64,000 bases of DNA, taken from Bacillota bacterium. Lineage in GTDB: Bacteria; Bacillota; Clostridia; Oscillospirales; Ruminococcaceae. The stretch is taken from assembly GCA_023412215.1 (NCBI GenBank), contig JAEYNX010000004.1:31559-95558 (forward strand). The letters are read 5' to 3'. Each line of letters opens with the position of its first letter. Position 1 is the first letter of the stretch. The position numbers and the translations under genes were made by a program. Shown here piece after piece: positions 43,423 to 52,000 of this stretch. The notes beneath the pieces were generated by a model. That model was given only the letters and a program-made list of their open reading frames with translations, was not told the origin of the DNA and made no database searches.

Positions 43423-44151
43423 ATGAATATCGTGGATGTGTTCTGGCAGGTGACGGCATATCTGAAGGAGGTAAACCTCGTTTCAACCTTCGTCCGGCTG
43501 TTTTTAGCGGTGGTACTGGGCGGCATCATCGGCATGGAGCGCCGCCGCAAACGGCAGGCGGCGGGCTTTCGCACGCACATACTGGTGTGTGTCGGCTCCA
43601 CCCTTGCGATGATCACCAACCAGTATATCTACACCTATATCACAAACGGTGTGGGCGACCCCGCGCGCATCGGCGCACAGGTGATCAGCGGCATCGGCTT
43701 CCTGGGCGCGGGCACCATCCTGATCACCGGCAAGCAGCAGATCAAAGGGCTTACCACGGCGGCGGGGCTGTGGGCCTCGGCGGCGATGGGGCTGGCGATA
43801 GGCATCGGCTTTTACAGCGGCGCATTGATCGGCTGCCTGTTCATCATGGTGGTGATCACCTACCTGCACAAGTTCGACGAGGTGTTCTATAAGCGCGCTC
43901 ACATCGTAAACCTGTATATCGAGATAGACGGGCTGCCGAGGTTTAAAGAGGTGCTGGCCTACCTGCGCGCAAACCACAGGGAGGTAAGCTCGGTGGACCT
44001 TGTACGGCCCAAGGACAGCGACATCGAGAACCTTGGCATGTTTGCGACCATCAGCTTTGACCCCAAGCAGGATGAGCAGGAAGCCATCGAAAGCATCCGT
44101 TCTTTACAGGGCGTAACCTTTGTGGAGGAATTAAGCTGGCAGACCTTTTGA
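43423..44151 (+). CDS. MgtC/SapB family protein
   Basis: A 242-residue membrane protein. The MgtC core has about five membrane helices with the conserved GGIIGMERRRKRQAAGFRTHILVC, ARIGAQVISGIGFLGAGTI and KGLTTAAGLWASAAMGLAIGIGFY. The last 90 residues form a cytoplasmic ACT-like domain (IVNLYIEIDGLPRFKEVLAYLR...). MgtC proteins restrain F-type ATPase and help survival at low Mg2+ in pathogens; in Clostridia the role is not settled. GGGAGGA precedes the ATG. The next gene starts 21 bases later. Confidence 0.92.
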   Translation: MNIVDVFWQVTAYLKEVNLVSTFVRLFLAVVLGGIIGMERRRKRQAAGFRTHILVCVGSTLAMITNQYIYTYITNGVGDPARIGAQVISGIGFLGAGTILITGKQQIKGLTTAAGLWASAAMGLAIGIGFYSGALIGCLFIMVVITYLHKFDEVFYKRAHIVNLYIEIDGLPRFKEVLAYLRANHREVSSVDLVRPKDSDIENLGMFATISFDPKQDEQEAIESIRSLQGVTFVEELSWQTF

Positions 44152-44172
44152 CAGCAGGGAGGATTACCGACA

Positions 44173-45018
44173 ATGGAACTGATTAAGGATTATAAACACG
44201 ACCCCGCCCTGCGCACAAGCTTTGAGGCGCTCGCACACGAAACCTTCGGCCTCAACCTCGAACCGTGGTACCGCGCGGGCTTTTGGGACAATACCTACGT
44301 GCCCTACTCCCTTGCAGAGAACGGCAGGGTTGTCGCCAACGTCTCGGCCAACACCGTTTATTTGACCGTTGACGTCAGGCCGGTAAATGCCATCATGCTG
44401 GGTACGGTGATGACCCATAAGGACCATCGCGGCAAAGGCTACGCGGCCCGCCTGATGAATGCGGTGCTGGACGAATACCACGCCAGCGCCGATTTGATCT
44501 ACCTCTTTGCCAACGAACAGGCGCTGGATTTTTACCCGAAGTTCGGTTTTGTGCCGAGGGAGGAACAGCAGTGCTTTGTAAATTTAAAAGGGGTAACGCC
44601 GAAGCCGGAGCCGTATAATAAGCTGAATATCCGAAAAACGGACGACCTCGCGCTGGTGCGGCGGCTGATAAGCACCGGCTTTTCGGCGCGCAAGCGCCTG
44701 AATGCAGCCGGCAACGGCGCGCTGATACTCTTCTACTGCTTAAGCGGCCTTGAAAACGGTCTGCGGTACTACCCGGGCAGCGATACCCTGCTGTTTTACG
44801 ACAACGGGGTGCTGCTGGATTATTTTTCGGGCGGCGGGCTTACCCTCGCCGAGGCCGCGGCCCTGCTGGCCGAGGGGCAGAGCGAGCTGCCGCTGGGCTT
44901 CACCCCCGAAGAGGACAGCTCGGATTACCTCTGGCGCCGCTATGACGGCCACCTGTTTACCCTCGGCGGGGAAAAACTGACGGGCAATTTTATGTTCCCC
45001 TCCCTTTCGCGGGCATGA
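44173..45018 (+). CDS. GNAT family N-acetyltransferase
   Basis: A 281-residue protein whose N-terminal half is a GNAT domain: VMTHKDHRGKGYAARLMNAVL near residue 78 gives the acetyl-CoA pyrophosphate-binding RGKGYA loop, and FANEQALDFYPKFGFVPR completes motif B. The second half (residues about 145-281) resembles the C-terminal extension seen in Eis-like acetyltransferases, though shorter than Eis. AGGGAGGA sets the ATG. Probably in an operon with mgtC. Substrate unknown. Confidence 0.82.
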   Translation: MELIKDYKHDPALRTSFEALAHETFGLNLEPWYRAGFWDNTYVPYSLAENGRVVANVSANTVYLTVDVRPVNAIMLGTVMTHKDHRGKGYAARLMNAVLDEYHASADLIYLFANEQALDFYPKFGFVPREEQQCFVNLKGVTPKPEPYNKLNIRKTDDLALVRRLISTGFSARKRLNAAGNGALILFYCLSGLENGLRYYPGSDTLLFYDNGVLLDYFSGGGLTLAEAAALLAEGQSELPLGFTPEEDSSDYLWRRYDGHLFTLGGEKLTGNFMFPSLSRA

Positions 45019-45033
45019 TACTTGGGCTTGCGC

Positions 45034-46392
45034 CTACGGTTCCTGCCGGATTTGTCCGGCAAGGGTCTCTATCGCCTTTCGGCGGCTCGCTTCAAGGGTG
45101 CTCATATATGCCGTGAGCCTTGCCTGCCATTGCTTTTCGGCCTCGCTGCGGTGCAGCAGGCCGTCTTCCTCGTCCTTGGGCAGGGCCTGATACAGCAGGG
45201 CCAGCTCAAATTCCTGCAGGCTGGCGAACAGGGCGGTATACTCCTCGCCAAAAAAGCACTCGGCGGCTAAGATATCCGCCAGATCGCCGAAGGACTTCAC
45301 CTGCCTGCGCACAAGCGGCAGCTTATCTGCCGCGCTGCGGCAGTCGCGCAGCTCCTCGGTGAGCTGCCGGAACCTCTCGTCGTCCATCCGCTCCCTGTCG
45401 CGGAAGACAAGCGCCTCCCCCTCGTCGGCGGCCTTGAATGCCGTGAAGGGTACGGGCCGGGTGGCGTCCAGCCGCGCGGCACTAATGCGCGGAACTACCG
45501 CGTTCATACAATCGCCTATATAATCCTGCATCGGGCTGTCCGCCATCACGGGCAGCTCTTGTTTTGCTTTTACCACCACACACTCAAGCTCCTGCTGCGA
45601 AAGGGGAGCGAGGCGGCTCAGAAGCCCGTCGATGTCCTCCCGCGTCAGCCGCAGATGATCCCCGCCCTTGCCGAGCAGGCTGCTGCCGAGCGCATTGGTG
45701 AGCGTGAGGGCGAAGATGTTCTCAAGCAGGTCTCTGAGCCCGGGGTGATAGCTAACGAGCAGGCACCCTACCTCCGCATGGTCATAGGCGGCGCAAAAGG
45801 CGTTTTCAAACGCGAGCTTTTGCAGGTACCCCTCGATATACTCAATGCCCGCAAGGGGTGCCCCTTCCGCGCAAAGCGGGTAGTCGATCATACAGGGGAT
45901 GTCGTGCGCGGCGTAATAGAGGTCGTAGGCGCGGAAAAAGTCGGGCATCGCGGTATCGATCGTCTGGTTGTAGGCCTCGTTGTCGGTGTGCACGCGGGTG
46001 TGCTGCACCTCTGCCAGCAGCTCCTTCGCGCGTATTACCTTCGCCTTTGCGATCTCGCGCCCCTGGTTGTGGAGCAGCTCCAGCTCCCCGCCTTTCAGCG
46101 CGTCCAGCCGCGCGGGGATATCCGGCAGGTTTTTGAGCGCGAGCGACACATGAAAAAGGAAGGACGACAGGATGCCGCGGGCCGTTTCGGCCTTTACCGA
46201 GCTGCTCTCGCCGTGGGTGAAGCGCGTAAGCTGCTTTTGCAAAAGCACCGCCGTTTCGAGCTGGATGCGTTCCGCCTCTTCTGCGGTGATAAGCCCCAGC
46301 TGCCCCGCCTGCCGCAGCAGCGACTGCGCGTACTGCTCCTGATCGAGCATCCCCTCGTGCAGCAGGAACTGTTTTGAAAGCTCTGTACTCAC
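45034..46392 (-). CDS. DUF6179-type protein
   Basis: A 452-residue, mostly helical, soluble protein with no signal peptide or membrane helix. It begins MSTELSKQFLLHEGMLDQEQ. By size, sequence character and partner I recognise the DUF6179 family, which in Clostridia is found next to DUF6323. No catalytic motif is apparent; CAAYDHAEVGCLLVSYHPGLRD and LTREDIDGLLSRL are among the better-defined segments. Its start abuts the stop of the upstream DUF6323-type gene with no space, so translation is coupled. Function unknown. Confidence 0.65.
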   Translation of the reverse strand: MSTELSKQFLLHEGMLDQEQYAQSLLRQAGQLGLITAEEAERIQLETAVLLQKQLTRFTHGESSSVKAETARGILSSFLFHVSLALKNLPDIPARLDALKGGELELLHNQGREIAKAKVIRAKELLAEVQHTRVHTDNEAYNQTIDTAMPDFFRAYDLYYAAHDIPCMIDYPLCAEGAPLAGIEYIEGYLQKLAFENAFCAAYDHAEVGCLLVSYHPGLRDLLENIFALTLTNALGSSLLGKGGDHLRLTREDIDGLLSRLAPLSQQELECVVVKAKQELPVMADSPMQDYIGDCMNAVVPRISAARLDATRPVPFTAFKAADEGEALVFRDRERMDDERFRQLTEELRDCRSAADKLPLVRRQVKSFGDLADILAAECFFGEEYTALFASLQEFELALLYQALPKDEEDGLLHRSEAEKQWQARLTAYMSTLEASRRKAIETLAGQIRQEP

Positions 46393-46914
46393 TTAAAAAT
46401 ACCCCCTGTCGCCGTAATCGTCATACCCAGTCTGCGCCTCGCTCTCCTCGTCCGGTTCATCCTCGTCTTCAAACCCCGCAAAGCGTATGCCCCGCGCCAG
46501 CTTTTCAAGCTCGCGGCCGGTTAACAGCTCCAGTGAGCCGCCGCTGCGGGTATTGTAATACTCCTTCATCAGGGCAATCAGCTCGTCGTCGCTCAGGGTA
46601 TCGAGCGTTTCATTTTTATAGTAGTAAAACGCCTCCACCAGCTCGTTTAATGTTTCGGCATACTCCTTCTGCAGCAAAAGCGGGGAATCGCAAAAGGCAT
46701 CGATCAGCTTGCCGATAACACCCCCGCCAAATTCCACCCTGCCCGTAGCGGCCAGCGAGCGGCTGCGTGTTTCAACCAGCTCGCCCGCCTCCTGCTGTGT
46801 AAGGGTAAGCCCGTAGCGGCTGGTTTGCTGATTATAGGCGACAATCTCCGAAACCCCCATCTGCCGCACCAGCTGCGCGGGCAAAAAGCTGAAGTTATCC
46901 TCCACACCATACAC
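46393..46914 (-). CDS. DUF6323-type protein
   Basis: A 173-residue acidic, helical protein: FLPAQLVRQMGVSEIVAYNQQTSRYGLTLTQQEAGELVETRSRSL near the N-terminus, and a C-terminal Asp/Glu-rich tail (EDEDEPDEESEAQTG). It matches the DUF6323 partner of DUF6179. The pair is probably one functional unit with a scaffold or regulatory role; nothing more can be claimed. The TTG/ATG region near 46914 has AAGGGGTGT upstream. Confidence 0.65.
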   Translation of the reverse strand: MYGVEDNFSFLPAQLVRQMGVSEIVAYNQQTSRYGLTLTQQEAGELVETRSRSLAATGRVEFGGGVIGKLIDAFCDSPLLLQKEYAETLNELVEAFYYYKNETLDTLSDDELIALMKEYYNTRSGGSLELLTGRELEKLARGIRFAGFEDEDEPDEESEAQTGYDDYGDRGYF

Positions 46915-46940
46915 CCCTTAAATTTTTTTAAAGAAAACGC

Positions 46941-46969
46941 TTGACACGCACCTGAATTTGTGCTATAGT
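46941..46969 (+). promoter_or_regulatory. Consensus promoter before the SF0329-like gene
   Basis: TTGACA (46941-46946), 17 bases, TATAGT (46964-46969) preceded by TGC. It faces away from the DUF6323 gene. Confidence 0.85.
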
Positions 46970-47018
46970 AATCATGGATAGATTTGAAACAAAGTCAGAA
47001 TAGGCGAATATAATTAAT

Positions 47019-47055
47019 AATACCATTGGCTTAAATGAAAGTCAATGGTATTTTT
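47019..47055 (+). terminator. Attenuator-like hairpin in the leader of the SF0329-like gene
   Basis: AATACCATTG (47019-47028) pairs with CAATGGTATT (47043-47052) and is followed by a T run to 47055. It lies between the promoter and the start codon, so transcription would stop after about 80 bases unless it is relieved. Confidence 0.6.
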
Positions 47056-47096
47056 GTCGGTCATAATAATAAACGAACGGAACGGTGACAGATTAC

Positions 47097-47513
47097 ATGT
47101 GGAGTAAAACCAAAAAGCGGCTGCAAAGCCTTTTATGCGGTTCATTAAAAGAAAGGGTTGACTTCCACTGCTCAAACTATAGAATACAGGATGGAATAGG
47201 GCGAACCTATATTACCGTAGACGGACGTGAAGTCTACAATATGTGCACCCTCAAAAGGGATTATTACCGCACACCAAAGGAAGGGGTTTATTCGCAGGCA
47301 GAGTTTTTAAAGGCAGTAAAGGAGTATATGAATACCCCCATAGAAGACTCCTTAAAATCTCCTGATACCATCACGAAGATTTTCGTTCTGCTCGATAGGA
47401 GAATCGGCAAAAGAACTCTAGAGAATAGGAAGGAGACCATGGAAAAGGACGAAGATATTGTGCGGTATTTCTATGAATTGAGATGTAGCGCAGAAGGAAT
47501 CAAGGAACTGTAA
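47097..47513 (+). CDS. SF0329-like small protein
   Basis: A 138-residue soluble protein. It begins MWSKTKKRLQSLLCGSLKER, then HCSNYRIQDGIGRTYITVDG, a layout that I associate with the SF0329 family of uncharacterised bacterial proteins. A GTG at 47085 is also in frame (four more residues). A+T content is higher than in its neighbours. Function unknown. The gene is preceded by a strong promoter and an attenuator-like hairpin. Confidence 0.7.
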   Translation: MWSKTKKRLQSLLCGSLKERVDFHCSNYRIQDGIGRTYITVDGREVYNMCTLKRDYYRTPKEGVYSQAEFLKAVKEYMNTPIEDSLKSPDTITKIFVLLDRRIGKRTLENRKETMEKDEDIVRYFYELRCSAEGIKEL

Positions 47514-47531
47514 AAACAGTTCCTTGTTCTT
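47501..47531 (+). terminator. Terminator of the SF0329-like gene
   Basis: CAAGGAACTG (47501-47510) with CAGTTCCTTG (47517-47526), then TTCTTCTT; the stem overlaps the last codons and stop. Confidence 0.8.
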
Positions 47532-47606
47532 CTTATATCCTGTTGAATTTTCCTATTTTATGCGGCGCACGCTCCGGCGGGCCACCATCCGCATGGATTG
47601 AAGACC

Positions 47607-48062
47607 TTAGAAGTCGACCGGATTTAATTTATACGCAACCTCGGTCGGCAGCCAGCCCAGCTGCTCAAACAACTTTACCTGTGGGGTATTCCCCAGCTTA
47701 CGGGTCGCCTCCTCAACCGCAACCCGCACAAAACCCAGCCGTGCCCAATAAGCGCCCGCTTCTGTGCTGAACAGGTAGACCGCCTCCAAATCGTTCTCGG
47801 CGGCTTCTGTAAGCAGCGCCCGGGTAAGCATCTTGGCAATGCCCAGCTTCCGGTATGCATGATCGACAAGCGCGCTTCTCAGCAGGCCGCAGTTATTCTC
47901 GTACTCGCAGCCTATAACACCGACGAGTTTGTCTGCATCGAAGGCGCCCCAGTAGGTCGTCCCCTTTTCAAGGATGCCCTCCGGCCTTAAATCGTCGGTT
48001 GCAAGCAACCCCAGCACGCGGTCTTTGTCTTTTACCTCAAGCTTTTTAATTTCTATACTCAT
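47607..48062 (-). CDS. GNAT family N-acetyltransferase
   Basis: A 151-residue single-domain GNAT. VDHAYRKLGIAKMLTRALLTEA holds a loose version of the acetyl-CoA loop (RKLGIA instead of RxxGxG/A), and VYLFSTEAGAYWARLGFVRV is the usual C-terminal motif. The C-terminal segment LFEQLGWLPTEVAYKL is like the ArsN2 group. It stands alone between two convergent units. Substrate unknown. Confidence 0.8.
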   Translation of the reverse strand: MSIEIKKLEVKDKDRVLGLLATDDLRPEGILEKGTTYWGAFDADKLVGVIGCEYENNCGLLRSALVDHAYRKLGIAKMLTRALLTEAAENDLEAVYLFSTEAGAYWARLGFVRVAVEEATRKLGNTPQVKLFEQLGWLPTEVAYKLNPVDF

Positions 48063-48088
48063 GTCCAGTCCTCCGAACTACATAGTAT

Positions 48089-49027
48089 CTAGGTGGGCAG
48101 CACGAGCTCCGGCGGGTCTGGGAGCGGCGGGTGGCTTTGCTCGTAGGCCGCCTTCTCGCGGGCAACCTGTTTTGCGATCTTCTCGCGGCTGGGGCGCGGC
48201 TGCTGGCGCAATAGCTCGGGCGGAGTCGCCTCATAGTCATTCGGGCAGTAAGGCAGGGCGAGGGAGTATTCGCTGGGGTCTTTTAGCAGCGTGCCCCAGC
48301 GGTGGTCGGCAGACATCTCGTCATCGCTCTTTAAAAAGTAGCGGTACCTTAACAGCTGGTCGGCCTTGATGATATTATCCTCCAGCTGCGGGTCGGCATG
48401 GTACCAGCTGCCCTCCAGCCTTACCATCGCCCACGCGTGCGGCACCAGCTCCCCCTCCACCGAATAGGTAAGCCCCGGCACATACCTTGCCTCAAAACCC
48501 ATGCGGTCGCACAGCGTGACAAACGCGCTCGCGTAGTCCTCGCAGGAGCCGATGCCAAACAACAGGGGGCTTAAGCTGCGCACCTCGAAAACGGTGGGGG
48601 TGTTCTGCGGGTCGCCGCGGTAGCGCCACAGGTCGGTGCCCACCGGCTCGTCGAAAAACGAGACCTCCGAGATCAGGTAACAGTAAATCGCCAGCAGCTT
48701 TTCGTAATCGCTCATCCCCTCGGTGATTACCTGCGTTAGGGCCCCGTCGATCACCGAGCAGACATAGTAATTTTGAACCGTCTCGTTTCCGGTGAGATCG
48801 GGCTTTAACGGCTCCTCCTGCTGTGGCAGAGTCGAGGAAGGAGCAAGCTGCTCCGCGGGGATAGCCCCCGTGCCGCTGCTTGGTGAAGAGGAGGCGGAGG
48901 TGCCGCCGGATGCCGCTTCGGGCAAATCCGCCAAAGGCTGCGGCGTGTCAAACACACCGCAGCCGGGCAGAAGCAATAATACAATTAGGACTGATACAAT
49001 TTTTCTATACAAATTGTTGCACATCAT
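48089..49027 (-). CDS. Transglutaminase-like lipoprotein
   Basis: A 312-residue secreted lipoprotein: signal peptide with lipobox LLLPGC (Cys near residue 23), a Ser/Pro/Gly-rich linker to about residue 75, then a transglutaminase-like (papain-fold) domain. The Cys-His-Asp triad is visible: GSCEDYASAF (Cys near 160), VPHAWAMV (His near 196) and YHADPQ (Asp near 210). The C-terminal tail is Pro-rich. The start overlaps the alpha-2-macroglobulin stop by four bases (ATGA), so the two are made together. It could cleave or cross-link surface proteins or peptidoglycan stem peptides. Confidence 0.85.
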   Translation of the reverse strand: MMCNNLYRKIVSVLIVLLLLPGCGVFDTPQPLADLPEAASGGTSASSSPSSGTGAIPAEQLAPSSTLPQQEEPLKPDLTGNETVQNYYVCSVIDGALTQVITEGMSDYEKLLAIYCYLISEVSFFDEPVGTDLWRYRGDPQNTPTVFEVRSLSPLLFGIGSCEDYASAFVTLCDRMGFEARYVPGLTYSVEGELVPHAWAMVRLEGSWYHADPQLEDNIIKADQLLRYRYFLKSDDEMSADHRWGTLLKDPSEYSLALPYCPNDYEATPPELLRQQPRPSREKIAKQVAREKAAYEQSHPPLPDPPELVLPT

Positions 49028-52000
49028 TCAGATTTGGTGACCGACTGCTTAAAACCTTTCACCGAGAGTATCTCCCCCGCCTTGGTGCAGGCCACCGCTC
49101 CGCTCGCGGGGTTGACGATATAGGTGCTGTCTATCTTGCAGTCGCCCTCGGTCACGCAGCGCGCAAGGTAGGTAAAGGTATAGTCGGTTCGCTGCTTGGG
49201 CGTGGTGCCATCCTGTGTTTGAACAATGCCGGAACGGTAGAGGCACATGGTAAGCTGCTGGCCCTCGCGCGCATCCAGCCAGATGCCACCGTCCGGTTTC
49301 GAACTGTAGTCCACCGAATCAAACCGCAGCGAGCTGGGTATCCACTCCTTGAGGTTGTAGATGCCCACCGGCGCGTTTTCGTTAAGGTGTACCTTGAGCA
49401 CGACCTGCACCAGCCCGCCGGCCTTTAAGCTGCCGCCCGCCTGAGGCCGGATGGTCTTTTCAATCGAGATATCGGGCGACGCCTTGGGGGAAAGGTTACC
49501 CGGCACGCCGGTATAGCTGGCCATAATGCCCACGCTGCCGTTTTTCACGGTGATGTTGGACTTGGCAAGCTGACTCTTGCTAAAGGGCACAAAGCGGATG
49601 CCGTACTTTTTAAGCTCCAGATTGGTGGGGAACAGCCCCTTGTTAAAGGCCACTACCGCCGTATCGGTGGTTTTGGGCACAAAGCTGTTGACATAGGCCG
49701 TCTGCTCCAGCAGCGTGGCCACATCGTAGGCACTGTTGTCGCGGATATAGGCGAGCAGGCTTTCGGTGTCGTCCTGCCCCAGCTTCATGGAGATGAGCAT
49801 GGCGAGCGCGGTGCGCTTGAGGTTGGCACCCGTCTGGGTGAGCGCGTCGGGCGCCATGCTGCCGCCCTTGCCGCCCGCCTCCTGGCTCTGGATCGTGCCG
49901 TCTGTCTGATATCCCGCAAACATGTCGTTTACGGGGCGCGGACGGATGGTGACGTCGTAGTACGACCACATCTCGTTCTTGACGATTGAGGGGGCTACGT
50001 AGGTATCGTAGGCCTTCTGCGCCGCGTCGGTATCGCCCAGGTAGGCAAGTGCCGCGGTGAGGTATAAAAAGTCGAGGTCAATGAGCACGTCGGCCTTTTT
50101 CAGCAGGGCCTTCGCATCGGTGAGCACCGGCTGTTTTAAGGCTGCCAGCCCCATAATGGCGGCCGCGGCAGAGGTATTGTCGCCCCACCCGCCGTAGCTT
50201 AGAACGTCATTAAAATACTTGATCATCGTCTGGGTATTAAACAGCTCGGGCGCTGCCGCAGCGACACGCGCGGTAAGCTGTACGTCGGTGCTGTCGTAGG
50301 AATACACCCGGACACCGCCGAGGGAGTTCTGATAATCGGTAACATCAATGGGGTCCTCGCTTGGGAGAATCTCGTCCTCCTCGGCGTACTGCCGCATCAG
50401 CTTGCTGGCGACGGCATAGGCTACCCGCTGGTCGGCGCGTTCACCCGCCGCGCTCAAAAGGTTGTTGAGGGTGAGCATATAATCCTTGTACTGGCTGTCG
50501 TAAAAGCCCAGCCACACAGGGTATTTAAGGGGCGAAAGCGACGAAACCGCATTGGGCGCCACCTCGTGGGTAACCTGCATTTGCAGCCCGCTCTGCTTGA
50601 CGGTGAAGGGGTATTCCACCGCGTCGGTATCCTCCCCCACCTGAACGCGGAAGGTTGCCTTATAGTCGCCCGCCCCAAGCTTGCCGAAGTTAAACATCGC
50701 GTATTCGTCGGCGGTGTTGGTGGTTTTAAGCTCCTCTTTCACCTTGTTGCCACCCGTGACGGTCGCGGTAAAATCCACCGGCGTGATGTTCACCACCTTG
50801 TCGCCATAGGCGCGCGCGGTGAAGGCGATGTCGTCGCCCTCGACATAGGTGGTGTTGTATACCGGCGAAACAAAGAGCGGCAGCTTGGCGTTGATGTTCG
50901 TCAGGTTAACGCCCGCGATAAGTTTGCCAGTATCAGCGACCGACACGGTGGTGATGCGCCACGAGGTGAGGTTTTCGGGTAAGGTAAAGCTCACCGAGGC
51001 GGCGCCGTTTACGTCGGTGGTAACCGGCTGGAAGAAGGCCGCGTCCTTAAAGGCGTCGCGGATGTCGCCGCCGCCTTCACCACCGCCGCCGCCCTTGCCG
51101 CCGCCGCTTTCATAGAAGGAGTGCTGCACATACGAGGCAAAGGATGCGACGGGGTAAGAATATACCGACTGATAGAGCGTCTGCGCGGGGTCGGTATACT
51201 GAGGGGCAAGGGTAAACATGGCTTCGTCCACCACGCTTATCACCATGTCGCCCTGCACGGGCTTGCCGTCTCTGCCCGCCGCCGTGATCTTCAGGTTCAC
51301 CTTATCACCCGGGCGGTAGTCGGGCTTGTCGGGGGTTACCGTGATGTCTACCTCTCTGGCCTTCGGCGCAAAATTGGCGCGGCACTCATCCACCGTATAA
51401 ACATGCCGCCCGTCAAAGTAGGCGCCCCGGATGGTGATGTTGGGCAGGTGCTTTTCCGCCTCGGCAAACGAAAAGGTACTCTGGTTGGCGACAACGCCCC
51501 TCTCCAGAATCTTATCCTGCAAAACGGTATAGAGCATCGAGCCCTGTAAGGAAACGGGCTTTGAATTCTCAAGCAGTTGGATATCGACGCTCTCGCCGAT
51601 TTCGTAGCTCGCGGTGCTACCGTCGTTATACCAGTAGCCGCTGCGGTACCCGCCCGTATAGTCGGCTTCATTTTCCTTGATATTGGCGTAGCGGTAGTAT
51701 TTGAGGTCACTTATACTATCTCTGCTGTCAGAATAGTAGCCGATGTACACCGAGTTTTCGATCTTCATGCCCGCCGTATCCTTGCAGCTGAGCTCGATGC
51801 GGTAGTACTGCTCGCTGCTCTTGGGGTTGGGCAGGTTCTTGAGCGTCGCCTTGCCGTTTAAGGTGTTGACGGTGTACTGGTTTTCGAGCGTCTGCTGCTC
51901 GCGGTAGGTGTAAAAGGGCACCGTTACCTTGTTGATAGGGTCGTAGTAGCTGTCGGCATACTCCTTGATGTAATCCATGCGGTAAACCGAGACGGTAACG

